A model generated the notes under the pieces. The model was not told where the DNA came from. It was given only the letters and a program-made list of their open reading frames with translations, and did not search any database. The translations under genes were made by a program, and so were the position numbers. 7,091 nucleotides of DNA, from NCBI GenBank assembly GCA_002382075.1, contig DFZG01000029.1, positions 1-7,091 of the forward strand, in the 5' to 3' direction. Shown here piece by piece: positions 1 through 6,479 of the stretch. This stretch comes from Candidatus Shapirobacteria bacterium UBA4062 (lineage in GTDB: Bacteria; Patescibacteriota; Microgenomatia; UBA12405). Numbering within the stretch: position 1 is the first letter of the stretch; each line of letters starts with the position of its first letter.

Positions 1-792
1 GTTGAGGATGTAAATTCGGAAAACGTGAGAAGGTTTAGATTATTTTTGGCAAGACAAAAAGGGATTAATGGAGAGATGAAGTTGGTAACACAGGGATATT
101 ATGTAATTGCTATTAGGTCATTTTTGAAGTGGTTGATTAAAAACGATTATAAAGTTTTGCAACCAGAAAAGATTGATGTGCCCAAAGAAAAAGATCATTC
201 ACTTAAGTTTTTAGATAATGATCAGATGGAAAGATTGCTTAATCAGCCGATTTTATCGACAAAAGAGGGTTTACGGGATAAGGTTATTTTGGAGCTACTG
301 TTTTCCACCGGATTGAGGGTATCGGAATTAGTAAGCTTGGATAGAGAGCAAATTGACCTAAAAAACCGTGAATTTGGAGTGATAGGTAAGGGGGGAAGGG
401 CCAGGGTGGTTTTTTTATCGACAAGGGTGACGGAGATTCTGGAAAGGTATTTAAGGGAAAGAATTGATAAGATGACTCCCCTCTTTATTCGTTACAACGG
501 AAAGAAGGATGAGGTGAGTGATTCAGATGAATCAAGAAGATTAACCGCCAGATCAATTCAAAGAATAGTGAAAAAATACGTAAGAAATGCCAAACTACCG
601 GTAGCGGCGACACCACACACCCTGAGGCACTCGATGGCGACAGATTTACTTAGGTCGGGGGCAGATATCCGATCTGTCCAGGAAATGTTGGGCCATAAAA
701 ATATTGCGACTACCCAGATATATACGCATATTACTAACGCCAGATTGCGAGAAGTTCATGAAAAATTTCATTCGGGAAACAAGAAAAAGTAG
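1..792 (+). CDS. Xer-type tyrosine site-specific recombinase, 5'-truncated by window edge
   Basis: This is a tyrosine recombinase of the XerC/XerD type, which in bacteria resolves chromosome dimers at dif sites. The reading frame is open from base 1, so the GTG at 25 is probably not the start. The visible 263 residues lack roughly the first 35-40 of a usual protein of about 300. Residues 1-50 are the end of the N-terminal SAM-like core-binding domain. From about residue 70 the catalytic domain shows all active-site residues: R106 in TGLRVSEL, K130 in GKGGR, H206 and R209 in HTLRH, H232 in LGHK, and nucleophile Y241 in TTQIYTH (codon 721-723). It ends in a basic tail, GNKKK, at a TAG stop. It converges with gyrA. 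XerC, XerD and single-Xer (XerA/XerH-like) types cannot be told apart here, so no symbol is given. A phage or element integrase is less likely because the protein is short and Xer-like. The family is certain; the chromosomal role is inferred. Confidence 0.93.
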   Translation, partial: VEDVNSENVRRFRLFLARQKGINGEMKLVTQGYYVIAIRSFLKWLIKNDYKVLQPEKIDVPKEKDHSLKFLDNDQMERLLNQPILSTKEGLRDKVILELLFSTGLRVSELVSLDREQIDLKNREFGVIGKGGRARVVFLSTRVTEILERYLRERIDKMTPLFIRYNGKKDEVSDSDESRRLTARSIQRIVKKYVRNAKLPVAATPHTLRHSMATDLLRSGADIRSVQEMLGHKNIATTQIYTHITNARLREVHEKFHSGNKKK

Positions 793-1097
793 GTAAGGAA
801 TTTGTATTTGGGTGAATCCTATAGTTGACAGCGTATTGAGAAAAATGGTTAAATAATAGGAGAGTGTGTTTTTTGGCCAAAAATTTTGAAAAATATCCGT
901 ATATTAGGACAAAAACTAAAAATTGAACCATGGTAGCAGACATATGATTTAACTGCTAATTTGAGTAAAATATTTTGGCTAGCCTATAGTTTCTGATAAA
1001 TCCCCTCCCCTTTTGTTGAATCGTTATACAAATTATGTGGCATTTAACCTCAAATTTGTAGTAATTATCTTATAAATTGGAGGTTGTTTGTCCTATA
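793..1097. other. Convergent intergenic region (Xer / gyrA), no gene seen
   Basis: This 305-nt AT-rich stretch lies between the convergent 3' ends of the Xer gene and gyrA. It holds an imperfect inverted repeat next to the gyrA stop (1046-1085, listed separately), a 14-bp perfect palindrome of T5-GGCC-A5 form with GG/CC at its centre (870-883), an 8-bp palindrome GGCTAGCC (977-984), and a consensus-like TTGACA at 825-830. I see no credible protein gene. A minus-strand frame overlapping the end of the Xer gene is hydrophobic low-complexity and looks spurious. There is no GC-rich hairpin followed by a T-run, so no classical intrinsic terminator is visible for the Xer gene. Confidence 0.7.
1046..1085. 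repeat. Imperfect inverted repeat downstream of gyrA (possible transcript end)
   Basis: AACCTCAAATTT (1046-1057) and AAATTGGAGGTT (1074-1085) pair over 11 of 12 positions: six base pairs, one A/G mismatch, then five base pairs, around a 16-nt AT-rich loop. It begins 12 nt past the gyrA TAA stop (1098-1100) in the direction of gyrA transcription, where a terminator or 3'-stabilising hairpin would be expected. No U-run follows on the gyrA strand. On the plus strand a T-rich stretch with interruptions (GTTGTTTGTCC) follows, so intrinsic termination is weakly supported at best. Confidence 0.4.
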
Positions 1098-3743
1098 TTA
1101 TTTTGCCTTTTCTGGGGTGTCTGAATCGATGCTTTGAAGAATGGTGAGGGCGGAAAGTTTGTCGTCAAGCGACTTAAGCCTCATCAAAATAACACCTTTG
1201 GTGTTGCGACCTAGTACGGGAATATTTTTTAGAGGTAATCTGATAGTGATGGCCTTTTTGGAAATCAAAATTACCTGATCGTCCTTTTCGGAGACGACTT
1301 GAGTAGTGGAAATTTGGCCTGTTTTAGCGGTAATATTTGAGACTTTGATACCGATGCCACCCCGTTTTTGGGAGGGATAAAGATAGGCATTGGTTCTTTT
1401 ACCCAAACCTTTTTCGGTGACCACTAAGAGGTGACGGAACTGTTTTTTGTTTTTAGGGTCAAGATTGGCAGGTAAAATGTCCATACCAACTAGATAATCA
1501 TTTTCTTTGAGCTGAATACCCCGGACACCACGGGTGTGGCGGCCCATCGGACGGGCATCTTTTTCGCTAAATCGAATGCATTTGCCGTTGTGGGTAACTA
1601 AAAAGACAAAATCATCACCGTGAGTTAATTTGGCCCAGATAAGTTGGTCGTCGGGATCAAGCTTAATAGCGGTAAGGCCTGATTGTCGGATGTTTTTGAA
1701 TTTTTCCAGACTGGTTTTTTTGACGACACCTTTGATGGTGGCCAAAATTATGTAACCTCCGGAATTTGATTTGGAGATAGGGAGAACCGCCTGAACAGTC
1801 TCACCCTGAACAATATTGATTAAATTAACAACAGCTTGACCTTTTGATTGCCTGGTACTTTCGGGAATATCCCATACTTTAGTTTTAAAAACCCGACCTT
1901 TGTTGGTAAAAAGAAGCAAGTCGTCGTGGGTGTTGACAAAGAACATGTTTTTGATTTCATCCTCTTCTTTGGTAGACATACCGGTAACACCAACGCCACC
2001 CCGCTTCTGAGAACGGTAGGTTTCTTTGGCGACACGTTTGATGTAGCCGGTTTTGGTGATGGTCAGGAGAGCGGCTTCGTTGGGGATAAGGTCTTCGTCG
2101 GAAAAATCATCTAGACCTTTGACATAGATTTTGGTTAATCTTGAATCGGCGTATTTGTCCATTATTTCTTTATTTTCTTGTTTGAGGACGGAAAGCATGG
2201 CTTTTTCCTGGGTAACAATTGAAGTTAGGTGGTCAATTTGTTTTTTGAGTTCGTCGTATTCGGCATTAAGTTTTTCTCTTTCTAGGGCGGCCAGACGGCG
2301 TAATTGCATTTCTAAAATGGCGTTGGCTTGAAGATCGGTGAAGCCATATTGGGAAATAAGGTTGGCGCGGGCATCGTCAGTACTTTTGGAAGAGCGAATG
2401 GTTTTGATGATTTGGTCAATGATGTCGAGAGCTTTTTTGAGACCTTCGAGAATGTGGGCTCTAAGGAAGGCGGATTTTAGTTCAAAAATTGAGCGGCGGC
2501 GGACAATAGCTTCCCGATGACGGAGGAAGAGTAAAAGCATTTGACGCAGATTGAGGGTTTGAGGCACACCATTAACTAAGGCCAACATATTGGCAGAATA
2601 AGAAGTTTGCAAAGAAGTATATTTATAAAGCTTATTTAGGACAGCTTTTGGTTTGCCATTCTTTTTGATTTCAACAACGACCCGGATACCGTTTCGGTCG
2701 GATTCATCGCGTAAATCGGAAATACCGATAATTTTTTTATCTTTGACTAAATCGGCAATTTTTTTGACTAAATCGGCTTTGTTTACCTGATAAGGTAGTT
2801 GAGAAATAATAATTCTGATTTTGCCGGATTTGGTTTCTTCAATGACCGCTTTTCCCCGAATGACAAATTTACCACGACCTGTTTGGTACATTTCGATAAT
2901 GCCGGTGCGTCCGTATATTTCAGCGGCAGTGGGAAAATCTGGACCTTTGACATGCTCGATTAATTGATCAACAGTAGCAGAGGTTTCTAAATTATATTTT
3001 TGATTTTCTAAAAGATAGACGGGTTCTAAAACTTTGTCTTGAGTGGTAGTGGCTTTAATGAGCGGCTTAAAATCAACTTCGTCATCGACTTTTTCGAGCT
3101 TTGATTGATCTAAAATAACATCAAGCGCTTGGCAAAGTTCGCCAAGATTGTGAGGAGGAATGCGGGTAGCCATGCCAACAGCGATGCCGTCGGCACCGTT
3201 TAAGAGTAGAGCAGGAACGCGAGCCGGGAGGACGGTTGGTTCTTTGGTGGAACCATCATAGTTGTCCATCATATCAACAGTTTCTTTGTCGATGTCAGTA
3301 ACCATTTCCGGAGTTAGGCGGGACATGCGGACTTCGGTGTACCTCATGGCGGCTGGTGGATCTCCGTCGATACTTCCAAAATTACCTTGACCACGAATTA
3401 GGGGGTAACGTAGGGAAAATTCCTGAGCCATGCGGACCATGGCCATGTAGACAGACATGTCGCCGTGAGGGTGGTAAGACTTGAGAACGTCACCAACAAC
3501 GGCGGCAGATTTGACATTGCGACCGTTGGGAGTCAGTCCAAGTTTGTTGACGGCATAAATAATTCGGCGGTGAACCGGTTTTAGGCCGTCGCGAACGTCA
3601 GGAAGTGCCCTTTGAACGATGACAGACATGGCGTAATCTAAATAGGACTTTTCCATTTCGGAAACAATATCGACAGACATAATTCGGCCGACATTATTGG
3701 TAGCGTGATGGACTATTTGAGGTTTCTTGGGAGTGTCGTTCAT
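1098..3743 (-). CDS. gyrA: DNA gyrase subunit A
   Basis: GyrA is the DNA breakage-reunion and wrapping subunit of gyrase (A2B2), which uses ATP to add negative supercoils. At 881 residues it is full length (E. coli has 875). The winged-helix and tower part covers about 20-545. Catalytic Y135 lies in AAMRYTEVR (codon 3339-3341), and the [10 protein letters not shown] and [12 protein letters not shown] motifs are intact. A coiled coil (about 485-530) precedes the C-terminal beta-pinwheel (about 550-865). That pinwheel carries a GyrA box QKRGGVG (579-585), a second copy QKRGGIG (792-798) and degenerate box-like turns, which argues for gyrase over ParC. The ATG start is preferred because the homologous N-terminus ([19 protein letters not shown]) begins only about 25 residues in. 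Only 12 nt separate it from the gyrB stop, with no Shine-Dalgarno sequence, so translation is probably coupled. The quinolone-region residues are atypical (M96 and M100). Confidence 0.98.
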   Translation of the reverse strand: MNDTPKKPQIVHHATNNVGRIMSVDIVSEMEKSYLDYAMSVIVQRALPDVRDGLKPVHRRIIYAVNKLGLTPNGRNVKSAAVVGDVLKSYHPHGDMSVYMAMVRMAQEFSLRYPLIRGQGNFGSIDGDPPAAMRYTEVRMSRLTPEMVTDIDKETVDMMDNYDGSTKEPTVLPARVPALLLNGADGIAVGMATRIPPHNLGELCQALDVILDQSKLEKVDDEVDFKPLIKATTTQDKVLEPVYLLENQKYNLETSATVDQLIEHVKGPDFPTAAEIYGRTGIIEMYQTGRGKFVIRGKAVIEETKSGKIRIIISQLPYQVNKADLVKKIADLVKDKKIIGISDLRDESDRNGIRVVVEIKKNGKPKAVLNKLYKYTSLQTSYSANMLALVNGVPQTLNLRQMLLLFLRHREAIVRRRSIFELKSAFLRAHILEGLKKALDIIDQIIKTIRSSKSTDDARANLISQYGFTDLQANAILEMQLRRLAALEREKLNAEYDELKKQIDHLTSIVTQEKAMLSVLKQENKEIMDKYADSRLTKIYVKGLDDFSDEDLIPNEAALLTITKTGYIKRVAKETYRSQKRGGVGVTGMSTKEEDEIKNMFFVNTHDDLLLFTNKGRVFKTKVWDIPESTRQSKGQAVVNLINIVQGETVQAVLPISKSNSGGYIILATIKGVVKKTSLEKFKNIRQSGLTAIKLDPDDQLIWAKLTHGDDFVFLVTHNGKCIRFSEKDARPMGRHTRGVRGIQLKENDYLVGMDILPANLDPKNKKQFRHLLVVTEKGLGKRTNAYLYPSQKRGGIGIKVSNITAKTGQISTTQVVSEKDDQVILISKKAITIRLPLKNIPVLGRNTKGVILMRLKSLDDKLSALTILQSIDSDTPEKAK

Positions 3744-3755
3744 AGGAGTGTTAAG

Positions 3756-5696
3756 TTAGATATCTAAATTAGCTAAATGAGCGTGTGTTTGGATAAATTT
3801 TTTACGAGGTGGGACATCGTCGCCCATGAGGATTCGGAAAATTTCGTCAGCCTTCTGGGCATCTTCAATGGTAATTTGTTTAAGAATTCGGGTTTCGGGA
3901 TTCATAGTAGTTTCCCAAAGTTGCTCCGGATCCATTTCTCCTAAGCCCTTGTAGCGTTGAACTTCAACCGGTTTGGTTTGATCAATAGTTTTTAAGTACT
4001 CTTCTTTTTCTTCGTCAGTGTAGGCGTATTTAACAATTTTATTTTGTTTTATTTTGAAAAGTGGGGGCATACTGAGATAGACGTAACCGTTTTCGATAGT
4101 ATAGGGCAAGTGGCGGAAAAGGAAGGTAAGTAGAAGGGTGGAGATGTGGGCGCCATCAACGTCGGCGTCGGACATCAAAATGATGCGGTGATATCTGAGT
4201 TTTTCTGGATTAAAAGTTTCACCAATACCAGTACCTAGGGCGATAATTAGATCTTTAAGTTTGTCAGATGAGACAATTTTGTCGATACGCATGGTCTCAG
4301 TATTGAGGGCTTTTCCCCAGAGAGGCAATATGGCTTGAAATTTACGGTCACGACCTTGCTTGGCACTACCGCCGGCGGAGTCACCTTCGACAATGTAGAT
4401 CTCACTTTCTTCAGGGTTTTTTGATTGACAGTCGGCTAATTTTCCAGGAAGACCCAGGGATTCGAAAACACCCTTGCGCATAATAGCGTCCTTGGCGGCG
4501 CGGGCGGCTTTACGGATTTGGATGGCCAAAAGTGAACGACTGACGATAATTTTAGCAATGTCGGGATGTTCCTCAAAAAACATTTCCAATTCGGCTTTGA
4601 CAATTTTGGAGACTATTGGTTGAACTTCGGAATTGCCCAACTTACCTTTGGTTTGGCCTTCAAATTGGAGATCTTTGCTGGGCATTTTTATGGAAATTAC
4701 GGCAGATAAGCCCTCGCGAACGTCTTCGCCGGTAATGACATCGTCTTTGGATTTGAGAAGTTCTTTTTTGGCGGCGTAGTCTTTAATGACCTTGGTAAGG
4801 GCGGTTTTGAAACCGGACAGATGACTACCTCCTTCATGAGTATTAATGATATTGACGAAGGATGGGGTAATTTCTTGGAATGTGTCATTATATTGAATGG
4901 CAATTTCGGCATCAACGCTGTCTTCTTGGCCATGGAGGTAAATGGCTTCGTGGATGGGATTTTTATTTTTATTGATTTCCCGAATGAGAGACATAATCCC
5001 CCCTTCGAAGTAGAAATGATGTTCGGTTTGTTGGCGCTCATCGTAGAAGTGGAAATAAATTTTACTGGTAAGATAGGCCCTATCTTTGAGTGATTTAATA
5101 ATAATTTTGCTGTCAAACTCAGTAGTTTCTTTAAAAATTACCGGGTCAGGAAAAAAAGTAGTAGTGGTACCACTGATGGTTTGGGGAATAAGTTTGCCGA
5201 CAGATTCTATAAGAGGTTTGGGTACTGAGGTTAGTTTGGTTTTTACCTTACCTTGGCTAAATTCCATCATATAAACTTTTTCATCACGTCTGACTTCGAC
5301 GCGGAAGAGAGTAGAAAGAGCGTTGACACAGGCAGCACCAACACCATGAAGACCACCAGAGACTTTGTAAGCTTCGCCTTCGAATTTTCCGCCTGAATGG
5401 AGAGTGGTCATAATAACTTCTAAGGCGGGTTTTTTGTATTTGGGCATGATGTCGATGGGAATTCCCCGACCATCGTCAGCAACAGTGGCCGAATTATCAG
5501 GATGAATGATGACCCAAACATTTTTAGCAAAACCGGCTAAAGCTTCGTCAATAGAGTTATCAATTATCTCGGTTAGACAATGATGAAGTCCGGTAACATC
5601 GGTGGAACCGATGTACATGGCCGGACGTTTACGGACAGGTTCAAGTCCTTCCAAGACGATGATTTCTTTTGAAGTATAGTTATTGGTGTCAGACAT
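3756..5696 (-). CDS. gyrB: DNA gyrase subunit B (ATPase)
   Basis: GyrB is the ATP-driven subunit of gyrase. Numbered from the ATG at 5694-5696 it has 646 residues, the short form without the E. coli-type insertion. The GHKL ATPase domain shows the N-box glutamate E43 and N47 in TEIIDNSIDEALAG, DDGRGIP (74-80) and GGLHGVG (114-120). The transducer follows to about 390. The TOPRIM domain has E437 in VEGDSAGG and the metal-binding D510, D512 and D514 in DADVDGAH. The C-terminal QRYKGLGEMDPEQLW motif (from 580) is typical of GyrB. R137 aligns with the aminocoumarin-contact Arg136 of E. coli. W460 replaces the usual K or R in PL(K/R)GK. A TTG at 5703-5705 in the same frame would add three residues and is the better spaced from GGGGAG. 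I prefer the ATG because the motif numbering then matches E. coli within about one residue in the ATPase domain. It is the first gene of the gyrB-gyrA operon. Confidence 0.98.
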   Translation of the reverse strand: MSDTNNYTSKEIIVLEGLEPVRKRPAMYIGSTDVTGLHHCLTEIIDNSIDEALAGFAKNVWVIIHPDNSATVADDGRGIPIDIMPKYKKPALEVIMTTLHSGGKFEGEAYKVSGGLHGVGAACVNALSTLFRVEVRRDEKVYMMEFSQGKVKTKLTSVPKPLIESVGKLIPQTISGTTTTFFPDPVIFKETTEFDSKIIIKSLKDRAYLTSKIYFHFYDERQQTEHHFYFEGGIMSLIREINKNKNPIHEAIYLHGQEDSVDAEIAIQYNDTFQEITPSFVNIINTHEGGSHLSGFKTALTKVIKDYAAKKELLKSKDDVITGEDVREGLSAVISIKMPSKDLQFEGQTKGKLGNSEVQPIVSKIVKAELEMFFEEHPDIAKIIVSRSLLAIQIRKAARAAKDAIMRKGVFESLGLPGKLADCQSKNPEESEIYIVEGDSAGGSAKQGRDRKFQAILPLWGKALNTETMRIDKIVSSDKLKDLIIALGTGIGETFNPEKLRYHRIILMSDADVDGAHISTLLLTFLFRHLPYTIENGYVYLSMPPLFKIKQNKIVKYAYTDEEKEEYLKTIDQTKPVEVQRYKGLGEMDPEQLWETTMNPETRILKQITIEDAQKADEIFRILMGDDVPPRKKFIQTHAHLANLDI

Positions 5697-5716
5697 AAAA
5701 TTCAATCTCTCTCCCC
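5694..5716 (-). promoter_or_regulatory. gyrB ribosome-binding region with two candidate starts
   Basis: On the gyrB strand GGGGAG (5716-5711) runs into AGAGA, then an in-frame TTG (5703-5705) and, nine nucleotides further, ATG (5694-5696). GGAG is 5 nt from the TTG but 14 nt from the ATG. The trailing GAGAG is 10 nt from the ATG. Both starts are therefore possible. ATG is preferred on codon grounds, TTG on GGAG spacing. Confidence 0.5.
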
Positions 5717-5759
5717 TTCGGGGCTTCTCCCTTGACCCTGCCGTTGCGGGGTAGACAAG
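5713..5759 (-). promoter_or_regulatory. GC-rich structured leader of gyrB (two candidate hairpins)
   Basis: This is an island of high GC in an AT-rich spacer. Read on the gyrB strand, hairpin A pairs CTTG (5759-5756) with CAAG (5734-5731) and, after a TCT bulge, ACCC (5752-5749) with GGGT (5738-5735). The apical part can form a small CCG/CGG stem instead. Hairpin B is CCCC-GAA-GGGG (5723-5713), whose 3' arm is the G-run of the ribosome-binding site. The CCCC of hairpin A could also pair with that G-run, so alternative structures are conceivable. Seen directly: the complementary segments. Inferred: translational or attenuation control of gyrB. Confidence 0.4.
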
Positions 5760-5801
5760 TAAGATAAAATAAAGAAAACACCGAATTATTGAGTTAAATT
5801 A

Positions 5802-5829
5802 ATTGTAACAAATATAATTAGCTTTACAA
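5802..5829 (-). promoter_or_regulatory. Candidate sigma70-type promoter for gyrB-gyrA
   Basis: On the minus strand TTGTAA (5829-5824), a 16-nt spacer and TACAAT (5807-5802) resemble -35 and -10 boxes. The -10 is preceded by TG plus one base, an extended -10. A transcript would start near 5795 and carry a leader of about 100 nt that includes both GC-rich hairpins. A perfect TATAAT (5842-5837) lies upstream but has no recognisable -35 at the right distance, so it is the weaker alternative. The spacer is AT-rich, which raises the chance of random matches. Confidence 0.42.
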
Positions 5830-5871
5830 TAAGCAAATTATACGGAAAGATAGGGTAAATATGTATACACT

Positions 5872-5893
5872 TTTAGCCGTAAACGCGGCTAAA
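5872..5893. repeat. Inverted repeat TTTAGCCG / CGGCTAAA upstream of gyrB
   Basis: TTTAGCCG (5872-5879) and CGGCTAAA (5886-5893) form a perfect 8-bp inverted repeat around a 6-nt spacer. A third, near-identical half-site in direct orientation, GCGGTTAAATA (5910-5920), matches GCGGCTAAATA (5885-5895) at 10 of 11 positions, offset by 25 nt. The site lies between the methyltransferase stop and the candidate gyrB promoter. No T-run follows on either strand, so an operator-like protein site is at least as plausible as a terminator for the methyltransferase transcript. Confidence 0.5.
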
Positions 5894-5933
5894 TATTGAT
5901 ATAAAAATGGCGGTTAAATAGGCAAAATATGGC

Positions 5934-6473
5934 TTATTTTTTAGAAGTAAGTTGATGGAGAATTTCGGAGCCGATAATTGAGGTGGCAACCAGAACATTT
6001 AGGGAAATATTAACGCCGTACATGGGTATTTCGGCGATTTTATCAACCATTTTGAGAATGTCAGGAGATATTCCGTTAACTTCGGAGCCGGCAATAAGAG
6101 CCAAGGGGGAATTGTATTTTATTTTTCGATAATGTTGACTGTTTTTTGTTTGTTCACTGGCAATTAGCTGATAACCCTGCTTTTTAAGGTCGATTAAACA
6201 ATCTTTTGTATGGGGGTAATGCTGCCAGGGAATCCACTTCCAGGTGCCGATAGAGGCGCGGTGAATCTTGATATTTGGTGGAGTGACACATGGTCCGCAA
6301 AGATATATTTTTTGAACTCCAAAAGCGTCGGCTAGTCTAAAAAAAGATCCAATATTGTAGGTGTCCAAAACATTGTCTAATACTAAAACCAGGGGGTTTC
6401 GAGTTAGAGACTGTTGTTTTTTCTGTGACTCCCCTACCCTGCTTTGGCGTAATTGATGGGAATTTAATTTCAT
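5934..6473 (-). CDS. SpoU/TrmH-family RNA 2'-O-methyltransferase
   Basis: This is a SPOUT-class enzyme, predicted to transfer a methyl group from S-adenosylmethionine to a ribose 2'-OH in tRNA or rRNA. It acts in the cytoplasm, normally as a dimer with a knotted cofactor site. The 179 residues contain all three family motifs. Motif 1 has N40 and R46 in DTYNIGSFFRLADAFGV. Motif 2 has E131 in LIAGSEVNGIS. Motif 3 is IPM (149-151) followed by S157, L158 and N159 in SLNVLVA. The spacing of N40 and R46 matches the catalytic Asn/Arg pair of TrmH. There is no separate L30e-like RNA-binding domain as in RlmB, only about 26 basic, Gln-rich residues in front (MKLNSHQLRQ...). The substrate cannot be assigned: TrmH-like tRNA Gm18, TrmL-like or rRNA are all open. 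The ATG lies 6 nt after the upstream gene's stop with no good Shine-Dalgarno sequence, which suggests coupled translation. Confidence 0.92.
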   Translation of the reverse strand: MKLNSHQLRQSRVGESQKKQQSLTRNPLVLVLDNVLDTYNIGSFFRLADAFGVQKIYLCGPCVTPPNIKIHRASIGTWKWIPWQHYPHTKDCLIDLKKQGYQLIASEQTKNSQHYRKIKYNSPLALIAGSEVNGISPDILKMVDKIAEIPMYGVNISLNVLVATSIIGSEILHQLTSKK

Positions 6474-6479
6474 GAGGTT

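Noticed and set aside
25..27. GTG as the real start of the recombinase
   Set aside because: The frame is open upstream to base 1 with sensible sequence (VEDVNSEN), no Shine-Dalgarno sequence precedes it, and the core-binding domain would be incomplete. The gene starts outside the window.
870..883. T5-GGCC-A5 palindrome as a terminator for the Xer gene
   Set aside because: It has no loop and only four GC pairs at the centre. A hairpin would leave A/U arms with no following U-run, so it is better described as a plain palindrome.
734..943. Minus-strand frame of 69 codons overlapping the Xer 3' end
   Set aside because: It overlaps the conserved Xer C-terminus, is hydrophobic and low-complexity as expected of AT-rich antisense, and shows no recognisable motif or ribosome-binding site.
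1016..1043. Possible dif-like site near the Xer gene
   Set aside because: TTATGTGGCAT (1033-1043) matches the right arm of the E. coli dif core at 8 of 11 positions, but the left arm does not match and the two arms do not form an inverted repeat. A one-arm match in AT-rich DNA is not enough.
1820..2520. Several open frames of 60-88 codons on both strands inside gyrA
   Set aside because: They are alternate-frame shadows of a fully conserved gyrA coding sequence, with no independent motifs.
4697..5274. Open frames on both strands inside gyrB
   Set aside because: They overlap conserved GyrB transducer-domain sequence in other frames and have no family resemblance.
3756..5696. Topoisomerase IV (parE/parC) instead of gyrase
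   Set aside because: The partner subunit carries GyrA boxes in a full beta-pinwheel, and the B subunit has the GyrB-type QRYKGLGEMDPEQLW region, so gyrase is the better call.
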